Under the pieces are notes generated by a model. It was not told the DNA's origin, did no database searches, and was given only the letters and a program-made list of their open reading frames with translations. Positions 21,601-32,000 of a stretch of 64,000 bases of DNA are shown in pieces; positions within the stretch are counted from its first letter, which is position 1, and every line of letters begins with the position of its first letter. A program made the translations under genes and the position numbers. Origin of the DNA: Paracyclopina nana (taxonomy: Eukaryota; Arthropoda; Copepoda; Cyclopoida; Cyclopettidae); assembly GCA_019096065.1 (NCBI GenBank), contig JAGUCH010000002.1, positions 13,094,501-13,158,500 on the forward strand. Reading direction: 5' to 3'.

Positions 21601-24600
21601 TCTTAACTTACGATTCGGTTGGAAGCGCTTTTAGATTTTTCAATGAAGAATTTAAATGATGCCGCCGAAGGGAAAATGTATGTGAATGCACGAGTGCAGC
21701 TTCACGAAAGCCTAGCTATGCTGCTGGACGCTTTAGTTACGGATTATATTTCGGTCAGACCGCAAGTCAATTGATGTAACGTTTTGTTCAAAATGAAGTC
21801 AGTCAAAAAGAAAAAGCCGGAAGCATATCGGTCTCCCTATTTTGACGAGTTGACCAAGACAAGTAAGGAAACTTGGTAGTTCACAACAGCTCGCAGTTGC
21901 AAAAATGCAAATTGTGCTGTCATTGCGTGTGTTCTATCTTGGTACGTTCCTGAATAAGCCAAGAGTTTGATGTAGTGGAAAAACTGAGGTACTTTGTCAT
22001 AACAGTAAAAGATGCTAAAGAGAACTTACACCGCATTTTTACGTAAAAGGAGAGAGCTCTAATTTCTTAGCATGAAGTTGTTTAACATTGACAGGGTTGC
22101 AATTTCAAAGCTCATTTAGCACCGACGTTTTAGATCTACTAGAAAAAAAGCTTGACTACATTCAACAGTAGCTGGTGGCCAATTAGACAGGGGCGAGTAG
22201 CATTTTTTCTATGCAAATACAAATGTAGAAGTGTCCATCACGAAGAAGTCAGAGTGAATTCTTCGATCAGCGAATTCCTGCAGTTTTCTCACAGAATTAA
22301 ACCAATTTCGACAAAGCTCGTCAAACGTCACGTGAAAAATGCGCAAAATGGTGCATGTGCATCACACTTCTGAGCGCACCACTGTGAAATCGGTATACAC
22401 GCTGGGCTTTTGCAAAGACTCATCGCCCCTGAGAATCAAATTGCACAGATAAATCAGCCATTGTTTCGGGCCATATCGCACCTGACACAATACTGGCAAG
22501 CTGAAGAGCAATGGATTTCTTCCTGGTGCATAGAATATGTGGCACAAAAGCACTCTGGCACCCTCGAGGAGAGCTGATGAAGATCTCGTGGTGGCCAAAT
22601 GTTCAATTCAATGATGCTGCAGTAGTTAGCTCAGTGTAGCAGTGGTGACCTCTAAAATCTGGCATTTGGAGGGCGGTGTCTACTATACTACTGCCAACCG
22701 CAATGGTTTTATCCCTGAAGCTGCAGTAGCCTTCATCATAAATGATGGCCTTGTTGAAGGTTGCTACATGCCATGGAAGTATACTCTGAGCAGCCAGTGC
22801 TCGCGCTCTTGACCGAAGAAGAGGCTGCGCTTTTCGCGGCCTCAGAGCCCGTTCGGAGGCCGCGGATGGCAAAGAAGTGTGAAAAGCTCAAAAAGGCGTC
22901 AGCAGTGAAAGTGCGAGCACCATGGACAGATCTTCATCGGAGCAAGGTCTCCTGGAGGAGTCCAACATCGTCATGGCCTCCACGACGACCCCGGAGGTCG
23001 TGCAGCAACATCTTCCTACCACGGTGACAATGATGCAATTGCAGCCTCAAGGGCTCGCAGTAGCTCAGCCCCACTTCACGATAACCTCGGCGGGATACCC
23101 GAGCATTCCCCCGCCTCAATACGGCTACGACCCCAGCATCATTCCCTCTCAACAACAGCAAGAGTTTTTCTCCTCTACCTCCTTGTCGACATCAGTGCCA
23201 GGGACTTGCCAATGTGACCTTCATTTGGGATAGGGCTTTTTACGTGATAATAATGTATGGCCTTGTTATTTGGAAAGTTCTAGCTGATCATCTCGAAAAT
23301 ATTTTCATGTGATGCAGTTTAGTAGGCGCAGCTCTCACCGCAAGTAGCCTCAAGAGGCTGCATGAGCAACTATGTGCTACGCACTCATAGTATAACTTTC
23401 CCCTTTTTGCAAAAATTCTGACCATTTTAATTTCTCTGGGGGCATCTGATCCTGCAAATGAAGGTCACGCGAGCTACTCGTACCGCAGTGATCGGGATAA
23501 GCCAGCATTCCGGAGCTGCTGGAGGAGCCAGCTACTTGATGCCAATGCAACAACATCCTATCCTACAAACATCAGTGAGCGGCCTCCAGATCCCTGCTAT
23601 GGCGGCTCCTCCTCCAGAGGTTGAACAGACATCCTTGAGCATCAAGCAAAGAGCGGCAGAGTTGACGAAGAAGACCCGCAATAGCTTCCGGAGGAAAAAT
23701 ACGAGCACTAGCAATAGCATTAGGGTTGGTCGCAAACGGATGCTCCCCCGCGAGCGCAAGAGCAACGTTGACCCGGAAAACAAAAAGACCGACGATATGG
23801 ATGATAACAGCTCAAACTACGGTAGTTGCACCATAGTATCACCAGAAGGAGTGTGCAAAGTTTGCCTCCTTGAATTAGTGTCCGAAAAGCCCATAAGTTT
23901 GCATATCTGCATAAAACTACACATTTGAATACACAAAGCTATTTTGTAGGTATACAGCTCTATATGCTGCGCAACATCTCTTCGGAAGTCGCGCGCGCGC
24001 ACGCAACGCAAAGTCATGCATTTTACCAAATAGATAGTACATATGGTACACCTCACCCACATTAGTGTTTATAGCATGTGAACTACACAATTTCCTTGAT
24101 GAGCTTACGCTCTAACCATGTCATTTATACACTTGTTTCCATTTCCTTTTTCAGCCGAATCGGATGGCCTCGGGTTCACTGCATTTCTGCTCACGGCCCT
24201 CTCTGTGTTTCTCATTCTGGTCACTGTTCCGTTTTCCCTTTGCCTCGTCGTAAAAGTGAGTATATGATATGCTGTTCAATTTTAATGAATTGGAGCGATT
24301 CATTTTAATATGCACGTAAGCGCGCCCATCATAAGCTTGGAAATTGCACGAGCTAATCTTGGCTTCATTTTCCCCTCGAGATCGAGGCCTAAAAGAGGAA
24401 CTTAAAATGTGCAACATGCTCCTCGACTGATATGATGCTTTTTACGCCTACTGCGACATTGTGCAAAGTAAGCCACAGAAAATAACCTAAAAAACCTTCT
24501 ATTTTTAAAAACGAAAAGAAATTTCGCTGGCCAATTCTTTTTAACGCAACATTCCTTTTGTTAAAATAATTCTCAAGCATTTTAAAATATTGCATATGAA

Positions 24601-27600
24601 AGTAGTTTGATAAGGTAATTTCTGAATCAAAATTGCACACAAGTCAACTATTCAGAGTGTAAGAATGCTCTTGCAGGAAGCGAAGGTCACATTCTTGAGC
24701 TGAGGTCCCTTTTTGCTAACAAGTACCATACAGTATAGAGTAGGGGCCAATCTTAAATAATAGCAAGCTGAAAGAGACCCAAACGATAACGTTACACCGA
24801 TATAGCACGAGCCGTATCTGTATTTATACATAGTACACAAGGGATACAAGAGCCCAAACTCGGGCTGGGGGAAAATCCAAGGAAGGAAAAGATGGTGGCA
24901 TGATGCTTTCCTGCGGAAATCTGCATTTGCTGCCATGCTATGCCCAACCACGTGGGATTTAATCCAGCGTGAAGCAACCTTGAAAAAAAGGGGAGCTCAT
25001 TGCAAATTTATGCCCTAAGTGTTTGACCTTGAAGGGAATTTTCGCGTGTACTATGAGTCCGTACATGACATTGTAATGATGATACAGCTGGTCACCATCC
25101 CACGACGCCTCAAGAGAGGCCTTTTTCGCTCAGGGAATCTCCACTAAACCACGAGGCCTTTTGCTGCAGTAGCTTTGTTTTTCATATAAATACTTCATCA
25201 AGGATATACTACTATATAGGAGTGAGGCTGCATGCCTCTTTTCACTCAAGCCGGGGTTCTTTGATATGCAACCACAACAAAAAAAAGGAAGTGAGAGCAA
25301 TGCTAGCAGTATCTTTTCATATACAGAAAAATTTGAATATTGAATTTTTCCATTAGGTTATCGCACTCAAGTAAAGTATGATGTACACTACTGCTACTGC
25401 TACTAGATTTAACGTAGCACGTGGTAGGAGATGATGTCATTTAGGCTACCTAAATGGCCCCCTTCTTTCTGCTAAAGTATACTACATACACTTTCAAGTT
25501 TCAAGAAGCTAGGCTATGTCCCAGACAAAAAACAACAGGGCTCCATTTTTCAGCCATGAATGTCACCTTGCTGCTAGTCTAGCAGTATATTAAAAAAGTG
25601 CTCGGGGAACAGAATGAGCTCGGTTTCTGCTGCAAGAAAGCAATCAAATTGTGAAATGGCTTAGCTGGCAAAAAAGCGTGTTGGCCAATAGAGCATATAA
25701 AAGCAGCCATAAACCAGTCGTTATCTGAAGAAAGCATCAGTTCTAAGCCATATTTAATCTCCGCGCGCGTTATTTTCTCAAAGAGAGAGTATCTAATAGA
25801 CTGCTTTGCAGTCCCCCCACGAATCATCGTAATGTGAAGCCATGAGCTCGCAAGATAGCAACTTGGTATGTGCTTGATTAGCCTAATATTAGCCCCTATA
25901 GTATAACTGACCAAGTGAAGTTCTCCTCCTCGCACTGGCAGCAGCATCTGCCGCCACGATTTCCGCAATATTTGCTGGCAATTTGCCACAGGACAGCGCA
26001 ATCCAGCAACAAGGAATTACTTTTAATCTAATGCTCAAAATTGTACCATAGGTCGTTGCGGAGTACGAGCGGGCCGTAATTTTTCGCCTTGGACGTTTGC
26101 GCAAGGGAGGATCAAAAGGGCCTGGAATCTTCACCGTGATCCCCTGCATTGACACCTACAGATGCGTGGACCTTAGGTACAGTATCTCTCTGGTGCAATT
26201 TGTACACCGCCACATTAATCCTCTCTGTCTGCTGCAGGACCGTATCTTTTGATGTTCCCCCGCAAGAGGTAAAAAAACCCTCTCTAAATTACTGCTGCGC
26301 TGCATTAACAGCCAAAAGAAAGATATGAAAGAGCGCGCGCGAGAGCAATGCTACATACAAAAAAAGAAATGCGATTTTTTGCCACTATCCTTGAAAAACC
26401 AATCATGTCAAACGTTGTCGTTCAAGATTCTTACTTGTGACTCGGTGACCGTCTCGGTCGACGCGGTCGTCTATTTCAACGTGATTGATGCGGAGCAAGC
26501 CTTGTGTAGTGTCGATGACTTCAGGTGAAATATGCTTGCGAAAATTGGACCTTTTCCCTAGCTTTTCTCTTTCTCGCTTCTTCACATACATATACTACTA
26601 CTGCTACTGCAAAACGTCCTTCTCCAGCCGAAAAGGACCCTTCTCCTCCTCTATAACTATTGTACAATATCACCTTGACTGTGCTGCAACGACGGCAGTC
26701 GCAGCAGAGTTGCTGCTCATAATAACGCTAACCAGTTCGACGTTCTCGTTGCATCGGGGGAGAAATAAGCCAAACCGACCTTTAATGCTTTAGATTTTAA
26801 CGAGGGACTGCGTGACCATAACCGTTGATGCGGTCGTCTATTGGAGAGCCTCTCATTCAGACAGAGTCATCTGTGTCGTTGACAACATTCAGTAAGAATG
26901 ATAGTAGCAGCTCATCTTTTCTTCTATTTTGCCACTAGGAGCCTAGTGTACAGCCATTCAATTCATAGACTATCATATTTACACACTTAGGTGTTCCGTT
27001 CCAGAGTGTACATACATAATAGGATTAATACAGCATATTATTGCGCATGAAGTTACGCCCCCTCGTCTTTGCATTTTTTAAGCATGTTACATATGTACTA
27101 CCATGTATAGATACTATCCCGGGACTCTGTGACGGTGGCCGTGGATGCTGTAGTGTACTACCGCGTCTCAAACCCCACAATTTGTGTCTCAAACGTAGAG
27201 AACTTCAGGTAACACCTTCGAGGTTGCGTGACTGCTCACTCTTCACATTCCGCACTAGTACACCACACAACATTTCCGAGGAGTGCTCTCAAGCCTTTTT
27301 CCAAGTAGCTAGCAGCACCGAAAAACTTGAGTCGTTTTTTACATCCTAGCTGTCCCACGAGAGGTGTTACACACACTAGAAATTACTCTGATAATAATAA
27401 TATCATAGTAGTATATGCGGAGAGTGCACCACCACCTTAATTGCCCCACGTACTACACAGCCACCACAAAACGCACCACTTTATACTTTTCCCTTAGAAG
27501 TTGTGCATGCACAGTCAAGGTCACGTTTTTCTACTCCTTCATCCTCCACTTGAGCATGGCCCGCAAAAACTGTATTTGTTGCTGTAGCCATATCTCGCCA

Positions 27601-28844
27601 TAATAATAATACATGATGTATTTCAGTCATTCAACCCGTCTGCTGGCTGCCACCACACTAAGGAATGTGCTGGGAACCAAAAACCTGGCGGAAATCTTGT
27701 CTGAGCGCGAAACCATATCCCACATCATGCAATCCAGCCTCGACGAGGCTACTGACCCTTGGGGCGTCAAAGTGGAGCGAGTTGAAATGTACATATATAC
27801 CCATTTTTATCAACGGAGCTTTCCTTTAGTTAAACTGAAATTGCAGCAAGGACGTGAGGTTGCCAGTTCAGTTGCAGAGGGCCATGGCTGCAGAGGCCGA
27901 GGCCGCACGAGAGGCCAGAGCTAAGGTGCCAAGATTTATTCAAATCGTTTCCAGATACTCAGATATGACAAGTGAACTCGTTTCCAGGTCATTGCAGCTG
28001 AGGGTGAGCAAAAGGCCTCGTTTGCACTCAAAGAGGCCGCGTCTGTCATTCAGCAGAGCCCATCTGCCCTTCAGGTAAAATTATGACCTTTCTAATTTGA
28101 GCGGAGCAAAGTGAAGCAAAAACCTACCCATTAATTTTCCCCTCGAGTGAAAATTGAGTTGAAGCTCATATCCCAATTTTGCAATGCTTTAGCGATTGCA
28201 CCCAAAAGAAATTATTTCTTCAACTAGTGCACAACTCTCTGCTCAAATTATCCAAGTCGGTGAAGAAACATTCACCAACTAGGACACCCAACTGCTTTAA
28301 AACCCATATTAATGTAATGACATAAGTCATAAGTCTATGTAAACCGAAATTCATTTTCAGTTGCGTTACTTGCAAACTTTGACGAGCATTAGCGCGGAAA
28401 AGAATTCGACAATAATTTTCCCGTTGCCCATTGACCTAATCGCCCACTTCATGGCCAAGCCCGCTGCTAACTAAAATTGACAGTTTCCGGAAGGTATTTG
28501 CACGTGACAACGTGACAGGTTGCTGTTTTCTTCCGTAGCGGAAAATTACTCACTCCGACTCTCGCAACCTTTCTTCTTCGATAGCCATCGACGGAGCAAC
28601 TCTGCTTGCAAATGTCTACTATAAATGCACTACTATTCGTGTTGATTGTGTTGCACGAGTGCTCTCGTAATTTGTATTGAAAGCCCGATCATATCGCGAT
28701 TTTTACTCTTTTCAGTTGAGGTATCTTCAGACGCTCAACAGCATAGCGGCCGAGCACAACTCCACCATCATTTTCCCCATGCCAATCAGCATGTTGAGCG
28801 GTCATTTGTTCCAGAGCAATGACAGCAGCAATGACTCGTCGTAA
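12228..28844 (+). CDS. Stomatin-like (SPFH/band 7) membrane scaffold protein, multi-isoform gene
   Basis: Stomatins are oligomeric scaffolds on the inner face of the plasma membrane that organise lipid domains and regulate ion channels and transporters. Shared core exons are 24155-24255 (hydrophobic hairpin containing a Pro), 26052-26176 ([16 protein letters not shown]), 26238-26268 ([10 protein letters not shown]), one of 26427-26524/26794-26891/27111-27208, then 27627-27788 ([19 protein letters not shown]), 27847-27925 ([13 protein letters not shown]), 27988-28074 ([17 protein letters not shown]), and one of 28361-28474 or 28716-28844. All junction phases agree. With first exon 12228-12618 and last exon 28361-28474 the coding length is 1188 nt (395 residues). 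The first exons are low-complexity cytosolic heads not found in human stomatin. AATAAA at 29016-29021 serves the distal last exon. Family assignment is very secure; the first-exon set is inferred from phase. Confidence 0.93.
13740..19432 (+). CDS. Modular mucin-like transmembrane protein with CCP-like and SEA-like domains
   Basis: Ten exons: 13740-13770, 13830-14324, 14393-14662, 14722-14936, 14991-15297, 15367-15537, 15598-16214, 16268-17056, 17125-19181, 19240-19432. They total 5145 nt (1714 residues) with all phases matching. Exon 1 starts a signal peptide ([10 protein letters not shown]). Exon 3 is almost pure Thr. Exons 6-9 hold Cys-paired repeats resembling CCP/sushi modules (Cys...Cys...W-P-x-C patterns). 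Thr/Pro linkers with N-x-S/T sites separate the modules. Furin-like sites RKRR, RKKR, RRKR, RKKR and RRRR lie near 14305, 15110, 17780, 18240 and 18590. A SEA-like domain (about 18780-19170) precedes an acidic stalk, one transmembrane helix ([21 protein letters not shown]) and a Cys-rich tail. This implies a heavily O-glycosylated, proteolytically processed cell-surface or matrix protein. No named orthologue is recognised. The gene lies inside the first intron of the stomatin gene. Confidence 0.8.
14504..14618 (+). repeat. ACN codon run encoding poly-Thr
   Basis: Nearly uninterrupted ACA/ACT/ACG/ACC codons encode about 40 Thr with a V-S break. Mixed codon use shows selection for Thr at protein level rather than only a DNA microsatellite. 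Confidence 0.9.
19473..19478 (+). terminator. Polyadenylation signal of the mucin-like gene
   Basis: AATAAA about 40 bp after the TAG stop, which supports 19432 as the end of an independent nested transcript. Confidence 0.75.
19500..20856. other. Intronic sequence of the stomatin gene
   Basis: Between the nested gene and first exon 1b. No coding pattern or repeat stands out. Confidence 0.5.
20857..21019 (+). other. Stomatin alternative first exon 1b
   Basis: ATG at 20857 (or 20884) opens a short charged head ([19 protein letters not shown]). It ends G|GTAATT in phase 1, matching the acceptor at 24155. With this exon the protein would be about 319 residues (from 20857). Confidence 0.6.
22922..23821 (+). 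other. Stomatin alternative first exons 1c
   Basis: Two coding blocks: 22922 to about 23194 ([14 protein letters not shown] onward, Gln/Pro-rich) and about 23464-23821 (Lys/Arg-rich, then Asp/Asn-rich). The second ends G|GTAGTT in phase 1, which fits the 24155 exon. A phase-0 join of the two blocks is possible (TCA|GTGCCA to AAG|GTC), but that donor is weak, and the second block has its own ATG at 23458. Confidence 0.5.
26427..26524 (+). other. Stomatin mutually exclusive exon A (98 nt)
   Basis: Encodes [19 protein letters not shown] and the rest of an SPFH beta segment. It ends AG|GTGAAA. It is 98 nt long with phase 0 entry and phase 2 exit, the same as exons B and C. Confidence 0.88.
26794..26891 (+). 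other. Stomatin mutually exclusive exon B (98 nt)
   Basis: Encodes [19 protein letters not shown] and continues collinearly with exons A and C. It ends CA|GTAAGA. Same length and phases. Confidence 0.88.
27111..27208 (+). other. Stomatin mutually exclusive exon C (98 nt)
   Basis: Encodes [19 protein letters not shown] and continues to ENF. It ends AG|GTAACA. Of the three it is closest to the usual stomatin sequence (L-[ST]-[KR]-D-S-V-T-V-x-V-D-x-V-V-Y-Y). Confidence 0.88.
28361..28474 (+). other. Stomatin alternative last exon 1
   Basis: Starts after TTTTCAG. It encodes [20 protein letters not shown] and a short tail ending at TAA (28472-28474), 37 residues in all. It matches the conserved stomatin C-terminal block. 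Confidence 0.88.
28716..28844 (+). other. Stomatin alternative last exon 2
   Basis: Starts after TTTTCAG. It encodes [20 protein letters not shown], then a divergent Ser/Asn-rich tail of 42 residues in total ending at TAA (28842-28844). It is a clear duplicate of the exon at 28361-28474. Confidence 0.88.
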
Positions 28845-29015
28845 TATCATCACCATTGTCAATTTTTCGACTTCGAATAATGCTACCCTCGCACACAAAC
28901 CGAAAAAACCAACATTTTAAAGATCTGACTGCCGCTCCGTCGTCGTCGTCGTGCGCGAGCCAAGAACAATTGTAAAGTGCAATACTACCTTTAAAAAGCG
29001 ATGCTCTTTGCCTAG

Positions 29016-29021
29016 AATAAA
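29016..29021 (+). terminator. Polyadenylation signal of the stomatin gene
   Basis: AATAAA about 170 bp after the stop of the distal last exon. Confidence 0.6.
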
Positions 29022-32000
29022 GATACTGTGTTGTCTTCAAAACTTTCGGTGCTCGTGCCGCACACGTTTCCCAGGGTGACAACATTTGGCCCCACTTAGC
29101 AGCAAAATCGAGGGGTTGCTGTAGCGACTGATGTCGTAGCTAACTTTCCACCTATCTTGACCCCTCAAAAAATCTCGCAATTGGCCTGCACAACGACACA
29201 GTATTACGCTGTACTAACGTTCTGGAGCCCTTCTCTGTAATAACAGCAGCAGCAGCAGCAGCAGTGCTGAGCTATGGAAAGAGAGGCCGCCGACCGAGGA
29301 CCGACAGTCAGTCAGCCATCGAAGAAGAAGAGGGAGGAGGAGAAGTTGTAACATGCACTTTAGTTGGACGTGAAAGGCGAAAGTGCCTAGTAGCTTTTCT
29401 CGCTCGCTTCTTCATCAAGGCACACACACAGCTAAAGTGCTACTGTTGTTCTTTCCAGTTTTTCCGCGAAACGGACGTTTCTGCGCGTAACAAGGTAAGA
29501 CAATGCTAAATTGATCAAGCCCAGGTGTGTGTCATTTTTTCCCTCTTCCGCGACGCCGTAGTAAAAGTGAAAGCAGGGTTGTTTCGCTCGGTCGCGCCTA
29601 ATCAGCGATGATAGGGTTTCAGGCAAGCTGGCAGGAAAATCAAGCCTTGACATCGCGAGCAAAAAAGGAAAATTCAATTACGATACAGGAATGATTTCTC
29701 ACGTAAACGAAAGGCTCATGGGAAAAGGAGAGCACAGCCCCGTAAATAATCTGTGGATTATGAGCACCAAATAAAAGCGATCGAGCTAATAGATAGTAAT
29801 TAATCTACGCAACGCATCGAATAATCCAACGACGATGCCTTTTAAAAGATGCTCTCTTGAAGATGAAACATGCTATGTAAAGATACATAAGGGTGCATTT
29901 ACTGCTGCAATCATCATCATCATCAACGTGCATTGCCATAGTGTACGAGCAACTATCATGCGGCTACAGCCAAATTATCGTTGGCTTCATCATCAGGGCA
30001 AATGCTGCATCGCAAGATGATCGTCGTGTAATCGGCTACAGCCACGGCTTTCCTTGAATCCAGGAAGGTGGTACGTCTATCATGGTGACAAATCGGAAAT
30101 CTGTATATTCAGCATGCGCGTGGAAATTATGCCGCGCACGTGTTTTATGTGCTTTTACGCGCGCGCGCGCGATGCGCGAGCTAGGAAAGGGGTAACAGCT
30201 TGAATTCGTGCCCAATCTGTCGTCGTCACTCTCGTCGCATATCAGAGAATGGGACAAGGTCGCCCAGTAGAGAGATATGCTACATACCGCATTCCCTGGG
30301 GTGATGATCATTGCTTAGAGGATCGGCATAATTACACTGATGCACCAGCAGCTCTGCCACCACTTCACTGTATATAGCGCGTCAAAGGAGAAATGCAGAA
30401 ATGGCCGAGGAAAGATTATTAGCCTGGCATTATAAACAATAAAGCTACCTTATTCTTGCTCCACTAATTCGGCCCAATCCATCAAATGGCATGCTGCCGG
30501 CGTAGCCTGTCATTACGAGCTGCCGTGCGCTCGCGCAATAAGGGATGCAGACCTTGAATTACAATTATATCCAATGAGGCTGCCTTTGGTTTTCCAAGTC
30601 ACACAAGATGATAGTCCGTGCATGGAGGAGGAGAGCATAGCAGAAAAGTGCCGCAATGGCGAGAAGCAGCAGCTTCGAGTCCGTGCCACTTACTTTCATA
30701 TATAGTATAACATATATTGAACTGGGGGAAAATTGGGGCAAAAAAGGTCATTTATTGATGGATCCATTCGGAGCATGGAGACCAGACGGCAATTTTGCCA
30801 CATTCCTTCGTGTTTACTTTTCACATGCGAGCCCACGTGGCAGCCAGCAGCTCGGTGAAGAAAAGGGCCTCTTTTTTTGCTCTTAGTTAAGGCCTCTTGA
30901 CACACACACAATCTTGGACTCGTTAAAGAAGCACCTGATTAAAAGTTAATCGGGTTAACTGCAGTGCACTCCCGCCGCTCTCTTAGCTGGCTTATTATAC
31001 ATTTTTCCCCGCATCACACGTCTCTCCAGCTGTTGCACTTTAGACTCGATACATAATAGTGACAGAGTACAATGCGGTATGAGTGGGAAACAAAAGGATA
31101 AAAGGCAAATAGTTGGACAATGTGTGAAAGCCTGTCAAGCATATTAGCGAGCTCGCTTCCTATGCACAGTGGGTCCCGTAGAAGTATTTTCCTCCATTTA
31201 TGATTTTTCGTCAAATCGGCAGCGCATTAACGAAGCTCCAAATATTACTGTAAAACTGGAACTTTTGACTCTTTCTAGGAAAGTCTTACGCAAATGCACG
31301 CACTTTTTTTGATATCCAACCCTGTTTATATTATTTTTCCTCTGATTTGACAGTGTTATGGGCTGGACAACCATGGACTTTAAAAGTTCTGCTAATATTT
31401 AGTTTAGTTTTACATGCAAATAGAAGAGTCATCTTTTAGGGTCAATTTTGACCCTTATTTTTAATGAAATCCTGTTCTCTTGAGGCCTAAAATACTTAAA
31501 CTAACTCTAATTTAAGGCTTCAACAAAAAAAAATTGAAGTTCTAAGGGAACAGTAGCCACTTGTAGCCACTTTTTGACATTTCTTTTTGATTTGACTTTT
31601 TTGGCAAATTTGGGATGCTTCTCAAAAATGATCACCAATTCATAAATCGAATTGAATTTAGAGCCTTTTAAATGGTCATTTCTGATCACCAAGAACCCAT
31701 TCAAACAATTTTAAGATATAAAAGTGTCTGAAACTGGATTTCATAATTTGGCTGAAATGGAGAAATAAGGGTCTCCGTGGCCCACTGTGCTATGTAGGAG
31801 ATAGCAGTCACAGCTAGCTATTATAGTTCTTCTTCTTTATGGCTTTTCTTTGGATGCTAAGCAGCCGAAAACTGGCTGGAAAGGGACATTCTTCGCGGCG
31901 ACCATTAAACAAGAAATATGTCTTGTTCCTTTTTACATCGCTTTCCTCTTGAGCAGCCAAAGTGGCCTTCTTCTTCTCCTCCGCTAACAATTATGCATGT

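Noticed and set aside
24078-24308. Plus-strand frame overlapping the stomatin hairpin exon
   Set aside because: Different frame from the conserved exon; the exon phase is fixed by its neighbours.
29264-29509. 81-residue frame after a CAG run
   Set aside because: It lies directly after the stomatin 3' end, is composed of Arg/Glu-rich low complexity, and has no exon partners.
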